Of a DNA stretch of 7,452 bases, positions 1 to 7,337 are shown piece by piece. A program made the translations under genes and the position numbers. The notes beneath the pieces were generated by a model, which saw only the letters and a list, made by a program, of their open reading frames with translations, was not told where the DNA came from and made no database searches. Source of the stretch: an uncultured Chitinophagaceae bacterium (GTDB taxonomy: Bacteria > Bacteroidota > Bacteroidia > Chitinophagales > Chitinophagaceae); NCBI GenBank assembly GCA_946885665.1, contig CAMPGT010000198.1, positions 1 to 7,452 on the forward strand. The letters run 5' to 3'. The stretch's first letter is position 1. Every line of letters starts with the position of its first letter.

Positions 1-143
1 TCCATGCATCGTGCCGCCTGCTGTTTGAGCTTCTGTGCCGGGTACCGTTCCACAAATTCCCGGTAATCGTTCAAACGCTCCTTCACCGGACGCTTTGCCG
101 GCAATTCGCGCGAAAACTCTAAAAATCCGCTTGGTTTACCCAT
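1..143 (-). CDS. gltD: Glutamate synthase small (beta) subunit, N-terminal fragment
   Basis: Partial gene: 47 codons are visible and the rest lies beyond the left edge. The translation begins MGKPSGFLEF and ends QQAARCM. Family knowledge: this matches the start of GltD, the FAD- and Fe-S-containing NAD(P)H-oxidising subunit that passes electrons to GltB for glutamate synthesis in the cytoplasm. Cys46 would be the first cysteine of the N-terminal cluster-binding region, which normally continues Cys-Met-Asp-Cys-Gly; the next cysteine is off the window. The ATG at 143 is chosen because the family's conserved N-terminus starts there. No Shine-Dalgarno sequence precedes it, only an A/C-rich stretch. 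It follows gltB by 67 bases on the same strand, so cotranscription is likely despite the repeat between them. The adjacency supports a pyridine-nucleotide-dependent two-subunit enzyme rather than a ferredoxin-dependent one. The flavin domains cannot be judged. Confidence 0.93.
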   Translation of the reverse strand, partial: MGKPSGFLEFSRELPAKRPVKERLNDYREFVERYPAQKLKQQAARCM

Positions 144-178
144 GTGTGTGTTGTGTTACTTTGTGTTTATGGTCTTTT

Positions 179-196
179 CGGCAATCGGCAATCGGG
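179..196. repeat. Short heptamer tandem repeat (CGGCAAT) between gltB and gltD
   Basis: Two exact head-to-tail copies of CGGCAAT occupy 179-185 and 186-192, followed by a third partial copy (CGGG). Immediately next to them, 197-207 is the small inverted repeat AATTG-A-CAATT. The unit lies in the 67-base gtlB-gltD spacer, 15 bases past the gltB stop. The same motif reappears in the opposite orientation at the right edge of the window (7444-7452), which suggests a dispersed intergenic repeat family rather than a local accident. Two and a half copies are few, so confidence is moderate and no function is claimed. Confidence 0.5.
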
Positions 197-210
197 AATT
201 GACAATTTTT

Positions 211-3200
211 CTAACTTCTCACCTTCACCATCTCGCTCTTCATCTTCAGCGCCTTCTTATAATCTCTCGGGAACACTTTAATGAAATTGCGCACCTGGTT
301 CTCCAGGTCATCGAGCAGGAACTTCGCAACAGTGCTCTTCGTATAATTATAGTGGTTAGAAACTAACTCCTGCAGCAGCGCTACGTCGTGTGCATCGAGC
401 GGATCAAGGTCCACCATCTCTTTATTGCACATCTTATCGAACGCTCCGTTCACGTCGTACACATACGCCACACCGCCACTCATTCCCGCTGCGAAATTGC
501 GTCCGGTTGCGCCGAGTATTACGGCAACACCGCCCGTCATGTATTCGCAGCCATGGTCGCCTACGCCTTCAACAACAACACGCGCACCGGAGTTCCTTAC
601 ACAAAATCTCTCTCCCGCTTTGCCCCTTATGTAGGCGTCGCCGGATGTGGCGCCGTAGAAGGATGTATTGCCGATGATGATATTTTCTTCGGGGACAAAA
701 ATGGCCTTCTTTGGCGGGTAAACAACGAGTCGCGCGCCGCTGAGCCCTTTGCCGAAGTAGTCGTTCGCATCGCCTTCGAGCTCCAGTGAAATGCCTTTCG
801 CATTGAAGGCACCGAAGCTTTGTCCGGCAGTACCCGTGAATTTAAAATGAAGCGTATCATCAGCAAGGCCCGCGCCTTTATATATCTTACTGATCTCGTT
901 CGACAGCATTGTACCTGTAGTACGATCCGTGTTCCTGATATTGAACGAAGCCTTGACCTTCTGCTGTTTTTCGAGCGCAGGTTTCGCGGCCTCAAACAAT
1001 TTCCAGTCGAGGATGTCGGCTATCCCGTGATCCTGGTCTTCCTGGTGATACAAACCGGTGTAGAGTGATGCCGGTTCTTTGTAAAGTATCGGTGAAAGAT
1101 CGAGGTTTTTATATTTCCAGTGCTTCACGTCATCGCGTATCTCGAGAAACTCCGATTGTCCAACCATTTCGTTAACGGTCCTGAATCCAAGTGAAGCCAT
1201 GATCTCTCTCAGCTCATGAGTGATCAGCTTGAAGAAATTGACAACATGCTCGGGATCGCCGGTGAACCTTTTTCTCAGTTCCGGATCCTGTGTGGCAACG
1301 CCTACGGGACAGGTGTTCATGTGGCATTTGCGCATCATGATGCATCCTTCAACGATCAACGCGGCAGTGGCGATGCCCCATTCTTCTGCACCGAGCAATG
1401 TGGCCACGGCAATGTCCCTTGCGGTTTTCATTTGACCGTCGGCCTGCAGCACCACCCTGCTGCGCAGTTTATTTTTTACTAGTGTTTGATGTGCCTCTGC
1501 AAGTCCGAGTTCCCATGGCAAACCGGCGTGCCTGATGGAGCTGATCGGCGAAGCGCCGGTTCCCCCATCATGTCCCGATATCAATATCACATCCGCCTTT
1601 GCCTTTGCCACACCCGCAGCAATGGTTCCAACGCCTGCCTTCGATACCAGTTTCACATTAATCCGCGCGGCACGGTTGGCATTTTTTAAGTCGAATATTA
1701 ATTGCGCGAGGTCCTCGATGGAATAAATATCGTGGTGCGGAGGAGGAGAAATCAATCCCACACCCGGTGTCGAGTGCCTGGTTTTTCCTATCCATTCGTC
1801 CACTTTGTGGCCGGGCAACTGGCCACCTTCGCCGGGCTTTGCGCCCTGCGCCATCTTGATCTGCAGTTCATCCGATTCGGTGAGGTAATAGCTCGTAACG
1901 CCAAAGCGTGCAGAGGCCACCTGCTTGATGGCGCTTCGCATCAGGTCGCCATTGGGCAGCCTTTCATACCTGCGCTCATCTTCTCCACCTTCGCCGGTGT
2001 TGCTTTTCGCGCCAATGCGGTTCATTGCAATGGCGAGTGTGGTATGCGCCTCCCATGAAATGGAGCCGAACGACATAGCGCCGGTGGCGAACCGCTTCAT
2101 GATGCTTTCTGCCGATTCCACTTCGTTGATGGAAATGGCAGGCCTGTTGTATTTAAAGCGGAACATACTCCTAAGGGTAACCGCTTTTTCTTCCTGGTCG
2201 TTAACCAGCTTCGAATATTTTTTGAAGGTAGCCAGGTCGTTGGTCTTCGTGGCGTGCTGCAGGAAGTGGATCGTCTGCGGATTGAAGAGATGGTATTCAC
2301 CTTTTCTCTTCCATTGGTAAACACCCCCCACCGGCAACCGGTCGATGGGAATATTTTTCCTGCTGAAGGCGAACATGTGCTTCGCCAGCGCCTCGCGTGC
2401 AATTTCATCGAGACCCATTCCTTCGATCCTCGACACCGCACCGGTGAAGTAAGTATTCACCACCGATGAATTCAGACCAATGATCTCGAATATCTGTGCA
2501 CCCTGGTACGATTGCAAAGTGGAAATACCCATCTTCGAGAACACTTTCAGCAAGCCGTCGTTCACTGCCTTCAGGTAATTCTTTTTCAACTCCTCCACGC
2601 CCAGGTTCGTTTCCATCCTGTGGCTAAGTTTCATATCCCTGATAGTAGAAAGCGCGAGATAAGGGTTGATGGCAGTGGCGCCGAATGCGAGCAAACAAGC
2701 AAAGTGGTGTACTTCCCATACGTCGCCGGCTTCAACCACGATGCCCACACGGCCCCTGTAGCCTTTGCGGATGAGGTGATGGTGCACGGCCGACATGGCC
2801 AGTAATGACGGCAACGGTGCGTGCTCGGAATCTATCGACCTGTCGGTCAGGATCAGCACTTCAAAACCATCTTCCACTGCGTCTACCGCATAGCGGCAGA
2901 GCCTGTCGAGACCCTTCTTCAACGAGCCCGGCTTGCCATCGGCCCTGAAATAACATTGCAGCGTCTTCGCCTGGAAGATGCCCGTATCTATGCTTCTGAT
3001 TTTTTCCAGTTCGTGGTTCGTGAGCACGGGATGCTTGAGCGCCAACGTATGACAGCTCAATTCTTCCTCGTTCAATAAATTACCATTGTTGCCCACGAAC
3101 GTTGCCAGCGACATCACCATCCTTTCGCGAATGGGATCGATGGGCGGATTGGTTACCTGCGCAAACAGTTGCTTGAAATAACTGCTGAGGTGCTGCGGCT

Positions 3201-4725
3201 GGTCGCTCAGTACCGCCAGCGGTACATCGGCGGCCATCGACCCGATGGGTTCTTTGCCGTCGAGCGCCATCGTGGCGATGATCGTATCGAGATCCTCGGT
3301 AGAATAACCAAATACTTTCTGGTATTTGAACACCTGGTCGCTTTCGAGGTGGGTGAACATTACCCTCGGCTCAGGCAATTCTTCGAGACGAATTTTGTAT
3401 TTGTTGAGCCACTCCGCATAAGGTTTTCTCGAGCAGATGGTTTGCTTAAGCTCTTCATCGCTGATGATCCTTCCCTGCTCCATGTCAACAACGAACATCT
3501 TACCGGGCTGCAGCCTTCCCTTTTCTTTGATCATTGAGGGATCGACGGGAAGAACACCCGATTCTGATGCCATGATCACGCGGTCGTCGGTGGTGACGCA
3601 ATAGCGCGAGGGGCGCAATCCGTTCCTGTCGAGCGTTGCCCCGATGACCTTGCCATCGGTGAAGGATATTGACGCGGGACCGTCCCACGGTTCCATCATG
3701 GATGCGTGGAACTCGTAAAATGCTTTCTTCACGGGGTCCATCAGGTCGTTGCCATCCCACGCTTCCGGAACAAGCATCATCATCACATGGGGGAGCGAGC
3801 GGCCGGTAAGCTGCAGCAGCTCGATCATGTTGTCGAGGCATGCACTGTCCGACTGACCTTCCGTTATCACGGGCAGTATCATGTCCATTTCTTCTTTCGA
3901 GAAATAGGGAGATACGAAGGTCCTTTCGCTGGTCTTTAACCAGTTGAGGTTACCCTGCAGCGTGTTGATCTCACCATTGTGGGCGATGAAGCGGAAGGGC
4001 TGTGCAAGCTTCCATGAGGGGAAGGTGTTGGTGGCAAAGCGCGAGTGTACCAACCCAAATGCAGAAACGATCCTTTTGTTTGAAAGGTCGGAGAAGTAAT
4101 TTCTTACCTGCATGCTGGTAAGCTGGCCTTTGTACACCACAGTTTTGTAAGAGAGGGATGCGATATAGAAACCAATAGCATCCTGCTTTACGGTATTGTT
4201 GATGGTGTGCGACGCGTGGTTGCGGAGCACAAATAATTTTCTTTCAAATTCGTCTCGGTTGGTAATATGATCGGGGCAGGCGATGAACACATGCTCCATT
4301 TCCGGCTCAACAGAAAGCGCGGTGGCGCCGATGCCATCGGTGTTGACGGGCACCTTGCGGTAGGCCAGCACTTCCAGGCCCAGCTTGTCGGCGGTGCGGT
4401 TGAAGATGTCGCGGCACTCCTCCCTCAGGCGAATATCCTGCGGAAAGAACATAACCCCAACACCATAGCGCCCGTAGGACGGCAGGTGCACGCCGAGTTT
4501 GATGCACTCGTCAAAGAAAAACTCATGGGGAACCTGGATCATGATGCCTGCCCCGTCGCCCGTGTTGGTTTCACAGCCGCAGGCGCCACGATGTTCCATG
4601 TTCTCCAGTACGGTTAACGCGTCGGCAATGATCTGATGAGATTTGTTGCTTTTAATATTGGCTACGAATCCAATACCGCATGCGTCACGTTCAAATGAAG
4701 GAGAATAAAGACCCTGGCTTGCCAT
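211..4725 (-). CDS. gltB: Glutamate synthase large (alpha) subunit
   Basis: Full-length GltB of 1504 residues, the usual size for the family. It hydrolyses glutamine, channels the ammonia internally and reductively aminates 2-oxoglutarate to glutamate, using electrons delivered by GltD. The N-terminus has a 15-residue propeptide before the expected nucleophile Cys16 (RDACGIGF), which should be exposed by cleavage. The class II glutamine amidotransferase domain covers about 16-430, with HNGEINT at 249-255 and DRNGLRPSRY at 366-375. A central linker domain follows (about 460-760). The FMN-binding synthase barrel covers about 815-1190, with SFGSIS at 885-890, GAKPGEGGQ at 961-969 and GHDGGTGASP at 1051-1060. 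Cys1128, Cys1134 and Cys1139 (C-x5-C-x4-C) are the expected [3Fe-4S] ligands. The C-terminal glycine-rich GXGXG beta-helix domain is at about 1260-1450. The ATG at 4725 places the catalytic cysteine at the normal distance from the start. No frameshift or missing motif is seen. gltD follows directly downstream. Confidence 0.98.
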   Translation of the reverse strand: MASQGLYSPSFERDACGIGFVANIKSNKSHQIIADALTVLENMEHRGACGCETNTGDGAGIMIQVPHEFFFDECIKLGVHLPSYGRYGVGVMFFPQDIRLREECRDIFNRTADKLGLEVLAYRKVPVNTDGIGATALSVEPEMEHVFIACPDHITNRDEFERKLFVLRNHASHTINNTVKQDAIGFYIASLSYKTVVYKGQLTSMQVRNYFSDLSNKRIVSAFGLVHSRFATNTFPSWKLAQPFRFIAHNGEINTLQGNLNWLKTSERTFVSPYFSKEEMDMILPVITEGQSDSACLDNMIELLQLTGRSLPHVMMMLVPEAWDGNDLMDPVKKAFYEFHASMMEPWDGPASISFTDGKVIGATLDRNGLRPSRYCVTTDDRVIMASESGVLPVDPSMIKEKGRLQPGKMFVVDMEQGRIISDEELKQTICSRKPYAEWLNKYKIRLEELPEPRVMFTHLESDQVFKYQKVFGYSTEDLDTIIATMALDGKEPIGSMAADVPLAVLSDQPQHLSSYFKQLFAQVTNPPIDPIRERMVMSLATFVGNNGNLLNEEELSCHTLALKHPVLTNHELEKIRSIDTGIFQAKTLQCYFRADGKPGSLKKGLDRLCRYAVDAVEDGFEVLILTDRSIDSEHAPLPSLLAMSAVHHHLIRKGYRGRVGIVVEAGDVWEVHHFACLLAFGATAINPYLALSTIRDMKLSHRMETNLGVEELKKNYLKAVNDGLLKVFSKMGISTLQSYQGAQIFEIIGLNSSVVNTYFTGAVSRIEGMGLDEIAREALAKHMFAFSRKNIPIDRLPVGGVYQWKRKGEYHLFNPQTIHFLQHATKTNDLATFKKYSKLVNDQEEKAVTLRSMFRFKYNRPAISINEVESAESIMKRFATGAMSFGSISWEAHTTLAIAMNRIGAKSNTGEGGEDERRYERLPNGDLMRSAIKQVASARFGVTSYYLTESDELQIKMAQGAKPGEGGQLPGHKVDEWIGKTRHSTPGVGLISPPPHHDIYSIEDLAQLIFDLKNANRAARINVKLVSKAGVGTIAAGVAKAKADVILISGHDGGTGASPISSIRHAGLPWELGLAEAHQTLVKNKLRSRVVLQADGQMKTARDIAVATLLGAEEWGIATAALIVEGCIMMRKCHMNTCPVGVATQDPELRKRFTGDPEHVVNFFKLITHELREIMASLGFRTVNEMVGQSEFLEIRDDVKHWKYKNLDLSPILYKEPASLYTGLYHQEDQDHGIADILDWKLFEAAKPALEKQQKVKASFNIRNTDRTTGTMLSNEISKIYKGAGLADDTLHFKFTGTAGQSFGAFNAKGISLELEGDANDYFGKGLSGARLVVYPPKKAIFVPEENIIIGNTSFYGATSGDAYIRGKAGERFCVRNSGARVVVEGVGDHGCEYMTGGVAVILGATGRNFAAGMSGGVAYVYDVNGAFDKMCNKEMVDLDPLDAHDVALLQELVSNHYNYTKSTVAKFLLDDLENQVRNFIKVFPRDYKKALKMKSEMVKVRS

Positions 4726-4825
4726 TGTGGTTCAATATTTTAGACATTATTCAAAAAAAACCCAGTTTTTTACACGGATATTAAAATAGCAGCAAGCAAC
4801 CTCATGAAATTACGAAAAGTCAACG
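4726..4825 (-). promoter_or_regulatory. AT-rich upstream region of gltB, presumed promoter
   Basis: This 100-base stretch separates the probable ilvA terminator from the gltB start and is clearly richer in A and T than the flanking genes. A new transcript for gltBD presumably begins here. I could not find a convincing pair of Bacteroidota promoter boxes (TTTG about 20 bases before TAnnTTTG) on the minus strand, nor a good sigma-70-like pair, so no exact site is given. The bases just before the ATG are A-rich (TTGAACCACA) with no Shine-Dalgarno sequence. The call is inferred from position only. Confidence 0.3.
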
Positions 4826-4853
4826 AAAAAATAACTTTGATATTCACAAAGTT
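4826..4853 (-). terminator. Probable intrinsic terminator after ilvA
   Basis: On the minus strand, AACTTTG (4853-4847) and CAAAGTT (4839-4833) form a perfect 7-bp inverted repeat around a 7-base loop, followed at once by ATTTTTT (4832-4826). The structure begins 12 bases after the ilvA stop codon, in the right orientation to end the ilvC-ilvA transcript. The stem holds only two G-C pairs, so it is weak for a Rho-independent terminator and some read-through into gltB is plausible. Confidence 0.5.
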
Positions 4854-4865
4854 TACCCATGGCGG

Positions 4866-6119
4866 TCAGACAAGGTATCCAAACAGGTCGTCGTTTTTAT
4901 TCAGCTCGGTGTAGTTGAAGTTTCGCGACCTGAGGTTGTTGAGCAGTTGATCGTAGTCGCCGCGGCATTTCAGTTCAATGCCCACAAGGGCCGGGCCGGT
5001 TTCCTTGTTATGTTTCTGGATGTATTCAAAGCGGGTGATGTCGTCATTGGGCCCCAAAACATCGTTGACAAATTCCTTTAGCGCGCCGGGACGTTGCGCG
5101 AAGCGGATGAGAAAGTAATGTTTCAACCCCTCGTATTGCAGCGATCGTTCTTTGATCTCCTGCATGCGGTCAATGTCGTTATTGCTTCCGCTCACGATGC
5201 AAACAACATTCTTACCGCTAATTTCTGCGGCGTAATCGTCCAGCGCGGTGATGGAAAGTGCACCGGCAGGTTCAACAACTATTGCTTCTTCATTGTACAG
5301 TTTCAAGATCGTCGAACATACTTTTCCCTCAGGAACAAGGTGAATACCGTCGAGTACTTTTTCACACATGCCGAAGGTGAGGTCACCAACTCTTTTCACT
5401 GCGGCGCCGTCCACGAACCTGTCGATATTGTCGAGGGTAACAGGATGCCCTGCATGGTGTGCCTCGAGCATGGAAGGAGCGCCTTCCGGCTCAACGCCGA
5501 TGATGCGTGTTTTTGGTGAGAACATTTTGAAATAGGTGCCTACGCCTGCGGCGAGCCCGCCACCGCCCACCGGTATGAAAAGATAATCCACCGTAGACAT
5601 GTCGGAGAGAATTTCGACGCCGACGGTTGCCTGGCCCTCGATGATCTTTGGATCGTCGAAGGGCGCGATGAACACCATGTCGTTTTCCCCGGTGTATTTT
5701 TTTGCGGCTTCGGCACATTCATCAAAATTATCTCCGGTGAGGATGATCTCGATGAAACTTTCGCCGAACATCTTTGTTTGATTGACCTTCTGGTTGGGCG
5801 TGATGATGGGCATGAAGACAACGCCTTTCGCGTTGAGTTTTTTGCAGCTATAGGCAAAGCCCTGGGCATGGTTGCCGGCGCTTGCACACACCACTCCTTT
5901 TTTCAGTTGTTCGGTGGTGAGGGTGCTCATTTTGTTGTAGGCGCCCCGCAGCTTGTATGATCTCACCACCTGCAGATCTTCTCTTTTCAGGAAGATGTTG
6001 GCATTGTACATCCTCGAGAGGTTAGGGTTGAAGGAAAGTGGTGTTTTGTTCACCACTTTCTTTAACCTGTTCATTGCACCCTCAAAATCGAGCTCAACGT
6101 GTGATATCGTTTTTGACAT
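4866..6119 (-). CDS. ilvA: Threonine deaminase (threonine ammonia-lyase), biosynthetic short form
   Basis: A 417-residue PLP enzyme converting threonine to 2-oxobutanoate and ammonia, the committed step of isoleucine synthesis. Visible motifs (numbered from the ATG at 6119): the PLP lysine Lys56 in SYKLRGAYN, the SAGNHAQG loop at 80-87, the phosphate-binding VGGGGLAAG loop at 184-192, and SGSNND at 310-315. From about residue 334 a single C-terminal ACT-like regulatory domain follows (FLIRFAQRPGALKEF). Its length resembles the Bacillus form (about 420 residues) rather than the E. coli enzyme, which has about 514 residues and two ACT-like units. The regulatory domain makes it biosynthetic and probably isoleucine-sensitive, unlike the short catabolic TdcB; the pairing with ilvC supports this. 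The frame stays open upstream to a GTG at 6140, but the ATG at 6119 is preferred: it follows an A-rich CAAAAAACTCAA leader and fits the family's N-terminal length. ilvC lies 68 bases upstream on the same strand. Confidence 0.96.
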   Translation of the reverse strand: MSKTISHVELDFEGAMNRLKKVVNKTPLSFNPNLSRMYNANIFLKREDLQVVRSYKLRGAYNKMSTLTTEQLKKGVVCASAGNHAQGFAYSCKKLNAKGVVFMPIITPNQKVNQTKMFGESFIEIILTGDNFDECAEAAKKYTGENDMVFIAPFDDPKIIEGQATVGVEILSDMSTVDYLFIPVGGGGLAAGVGTYFKMFSPKTRIIGVEPEGAPSMLEAHHAGHPVTLDNIDRFVDGAAVKRVGDLTFGMCEKVLDGIHLVPEGKVCSTILKLYNEEAIVVEPAGALSITALDDYAAEISGKNVVCIVSGSNNDIDRMQEIKERSLQYEGLKHYFLIRFAQRPGALKEFVNDVLGPNDDITRFEYIQKHNKETGPALVGIELKCRGDYDQLLNNLRSRNFNYTELNKNDDLFGYLV

Positions 6120-6129
6120 TTGAGTTTTT

Positions 6130-6139
6130 TGTCGCGACA
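6130..6139. repeat. 10-bp perfect palindrome upstream of ilvA
   Basis: TGTCGCGACA is self-complementary over all ten bases and ends 10 bases before the preferred ilvA start codon. Its position would suit a repressor or translation-control site. However, a 10-bp palindrome is expected several times by chance in a window this size, and it does not extend further. Recorded as a seen structure only. Confidence 0.25.
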
Positions 6140-6154
6140 CGAGAGAATACTGCT

Positions 6155-6189
6155 ACTCCCCACTCCCCACTCCCTACTCCCTACTTCCT
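6155..6189. repeat. Five-copy heptamer tandem repeat (ACTCCCC/ACTCCCT) between ilvC and ilvA
   Basis: Five consecutive 7-base units: ACTCCCC (6155-6161), ACTCCCC (6162-6168), ACTCCCT (6169-6175), ACTCCCT (6176-6182) and ACTTCCT (6183-6189). They make up most of the 68-base ilvC-ilvA spacer, and the last unit provides two bases of the ilvC TAG stop codon (6188-6190). On the transcribed strand the array reads as G-rich GGGGAGT-type units. Such short tandemly repeated heptamers are well known in filamentous cyanobacteria; here they sit in what looks like a Bacteroidota operon. The array does not interrupt either gene. Copies diverge by single C/T changes, most strongly at the ilvC end. Confidence 0.85.
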
Positions 6190-7267
6190 AAGCAGTCTGC
6201 GCCTTTCTTGGCTCAGCAACCTTCTGGTTTTCGGGACGAAGACCTCTAACGGTCTTGCCTGCCTGCCACATTTCACTGTCGCGAAGTTCTTTCAGTTCCA
6301 CTTCGAGCTTGTCGCGGTAGTCGCTCTTGCTGTTGCTGTCGATAGAGCGCTGTGCTTCCTTACCTGCGGCAACACTTTCATACAGCTCGTTGAAGACCGG
6401 CAATGTTGCATCGCGGAACTTCTTCCACCAGTCGAGCGCACCGCGTTGAGCGGTAGTGGAACAGTTCGCATACATCCAGTCCATGCCGTTTTCGGCAACG
6501 AGCGGCATGAGCGACTGCGTCAGCTCTTCCACTGTTTCGTTGAATGCTTCCGAAGGCGTGTGTCCCTTCTTGCGAAGCACCTCATATTGTGCGGCGAAGA
6601 TTCCCTGGATGGCGCCCATGAGGGTTCCTCTTTCTCCAGTGAGATCGCTGTAGACTTCTTTTTTGAAATCAGTTTCAAACAGGTATCCGCTTCCCACGGC
6701 AATTCCCAGGGCAATGGCCCTGTCGAATGCCTTACCGGTTGCATCCTGGAAAATGGCATAGCTCGAGTTCAATCCACGGCCCTGGAGAAACATCCTGCGC
6801 AGTGACGTACCGGAGCCTTTCGGCGCAACGAGGATCACGTCCACATCCGGCGGGGGAATGATGCCTGTTTGTGTGTTGTAAGTTATACCGAAACCGTGCG
6901 AGAAGTACAGTGCTTTTCCTTTTGTGAGGTGTTTTTTAACGGTTGGCCAGAGTTGAATTTGCGCTGCATCGCTGAGCAAATAACAAATGATGGTTGCTTT
7001 TTCAAGCGCCTCTTCAATTTCAAAAAGCGTTTTGCCAGGAACAAATCCGTCTTTTATGGCTTTATCCCAGGTTTTGGAATCTTTTCTTTGTCCCACGATC
7101 ACGTTGATACCGTTGTCTTTTTGGTTGAGCGCCTGGCCGGGGCCCTGAACGCCATAGCCGATTACGGCTACCACTTCATCCTTCAGCACCTGTTGTGCTT
7201 TTGATAAAGGAAATTCTTCACGTGTTACGACGTTTTCTTCAACGCCTCCGAAATTTAGTTTTGCCAT
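6188..7267 (-). CDS. ilvC: Ketol-acid reductoisomerase, fungal Ilv5-like
   Basis: A 359-residue enzyme converting 2-acetolactate or 2-aceto-2-hydroxybutyrate, with NAD(P)H and Mg2+, to the dihydroxy acids of valine/leucine and isoleucine synthesis. The Rossmann nucleotide loop is GYGVQG at 37-42, followed by SDAAQ at 99-103 and the catalytic-region SHGF with His124. The metal ligands expected from class I enzymes are present: Asp208 and Glu212 in DLTGERG, then Glu244 and Glu248 in FNETVEE; Ser270 lies in NCSTTA. There is one knotted C-terminal domain, not the duplicated domain of the E. coli 491-residue enzyme. From memory, segments such as GHTPSEAFNETVEE, STTAQRGALDW and LRPENQ closely match yeast Ilv5, which ends at RPENQ; this protein runs about 12 residues further (KVAEPRKAQTA). 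The ATG at 7267 follows an A-rich leader with no Shine-Dalgarno sequence. ilvA follows on the same strand, and the stop codon overlaps the heptamer array. Confidence 0.97.
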   Translation of the reverse strand: MAKLNFGGVEENVVTREEFPLSKAQQVLKDEVVAVIGYGVQGPGQALNQKDNGINVIVGQRKDSKTWDKAIKDGFVPGKTLFEIEEALEKATIICYLLSDAAQIQLWPTVKKHLTKGKALYFSHGFGITYNTQTGIIPPPDVDVILVAPKGSGTSLRRMFLQGRGLNSSYAIFQDATGKAFDRAIALGIAVGSGYLFETDFKKEVYSDLTGERGTLMGAIQGIFAAQYEVLRKKGHTPSEAFNETVEELTQSLMPLVAENGMDWMYANCSTTAQRGALDWWKKFRDATLPVFNELYESVAAGKEAQRSIDSNSKSDYRDKLEVELKELRDSEMWQAGKTVRGLRPENQKVAEPRKAQTA

Positions 7268-7337
7268 TTTTTTGGTTTATTTAATTGATTTGCTTTTGGT
7301 TTGTTTCGTTCGATGTTTTGATTTTTTCTCTTTATTC
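7268..7337 (-). promoter_or_regulatory. A/C-rich untranslated leader before ilvC
   Basis: On the minus strand these 70 bases are dominated by A and C (for example AAACAAACCAAAAGC) and should be nearly unstructured in RNA, ending CCAAAAAAATG at the ilvC start. A-rich unstructured leaders without a Shine-Dalgarno sequence are typical of Bacteroidota translation starts. No other ATG occurs on this strand from here to the right edge, so an ATG-started leader peptide is not present in view. No TAnnTTTG promoter box is seen; the promoter may lie beyond the window, or ilvC may be read from an upstream gene. Confidence 0.35.

Noticed and set aside
144..178. Separate promoter for gltD in the gltB-gltD gap
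   Set aside because: No TAnnTTTG or TTTG box is present on the minus strand; the nearest resemblance, TTACTTTG, is on the plus strand and imperfect.
388..789. Several plus-strand open frames opposite gltB (also at 1925-2320, 3169-3537, 5094-5519 and 6869-7204)
   Set aside because: All are antisense to well-supported genes, have no recognisable domains and follow the codon pattern of the opposite strand.
4832..4839. Exact Bacteroidota -7 box TAACTTTG on the plus strand
   Set aside because: No TTTG box lies about 20 bases upstream and there is no plus-strand gene to drive; the bases are explained as one arm of the ilvA terminator hairpin.
6120..6140. GTG at 6140 as the ilvA start, giving seven extra residues (MSRQKTQ)
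   Set aside because: The ATG at 6119 has the A-rich leader expected here, matches the family N-terminus better, and keeps the upstream palindrome out of the coding region. The longer form is not formally excluded.
6155..6189. CRISPR-like array
   Set aside because: The units are 7 bases long and directly adjacent with no spacers, so this is a simple tandem repeat.
6038..6805. Plus-strand open frame of 255 codons opposite ilvA and ilvC
   Set aside because: It lies antisense to two intact, motif-complete genes, crosses the intergenic heptamer array, and its translation resembles no family I know. It is a shadow of the coding strand.
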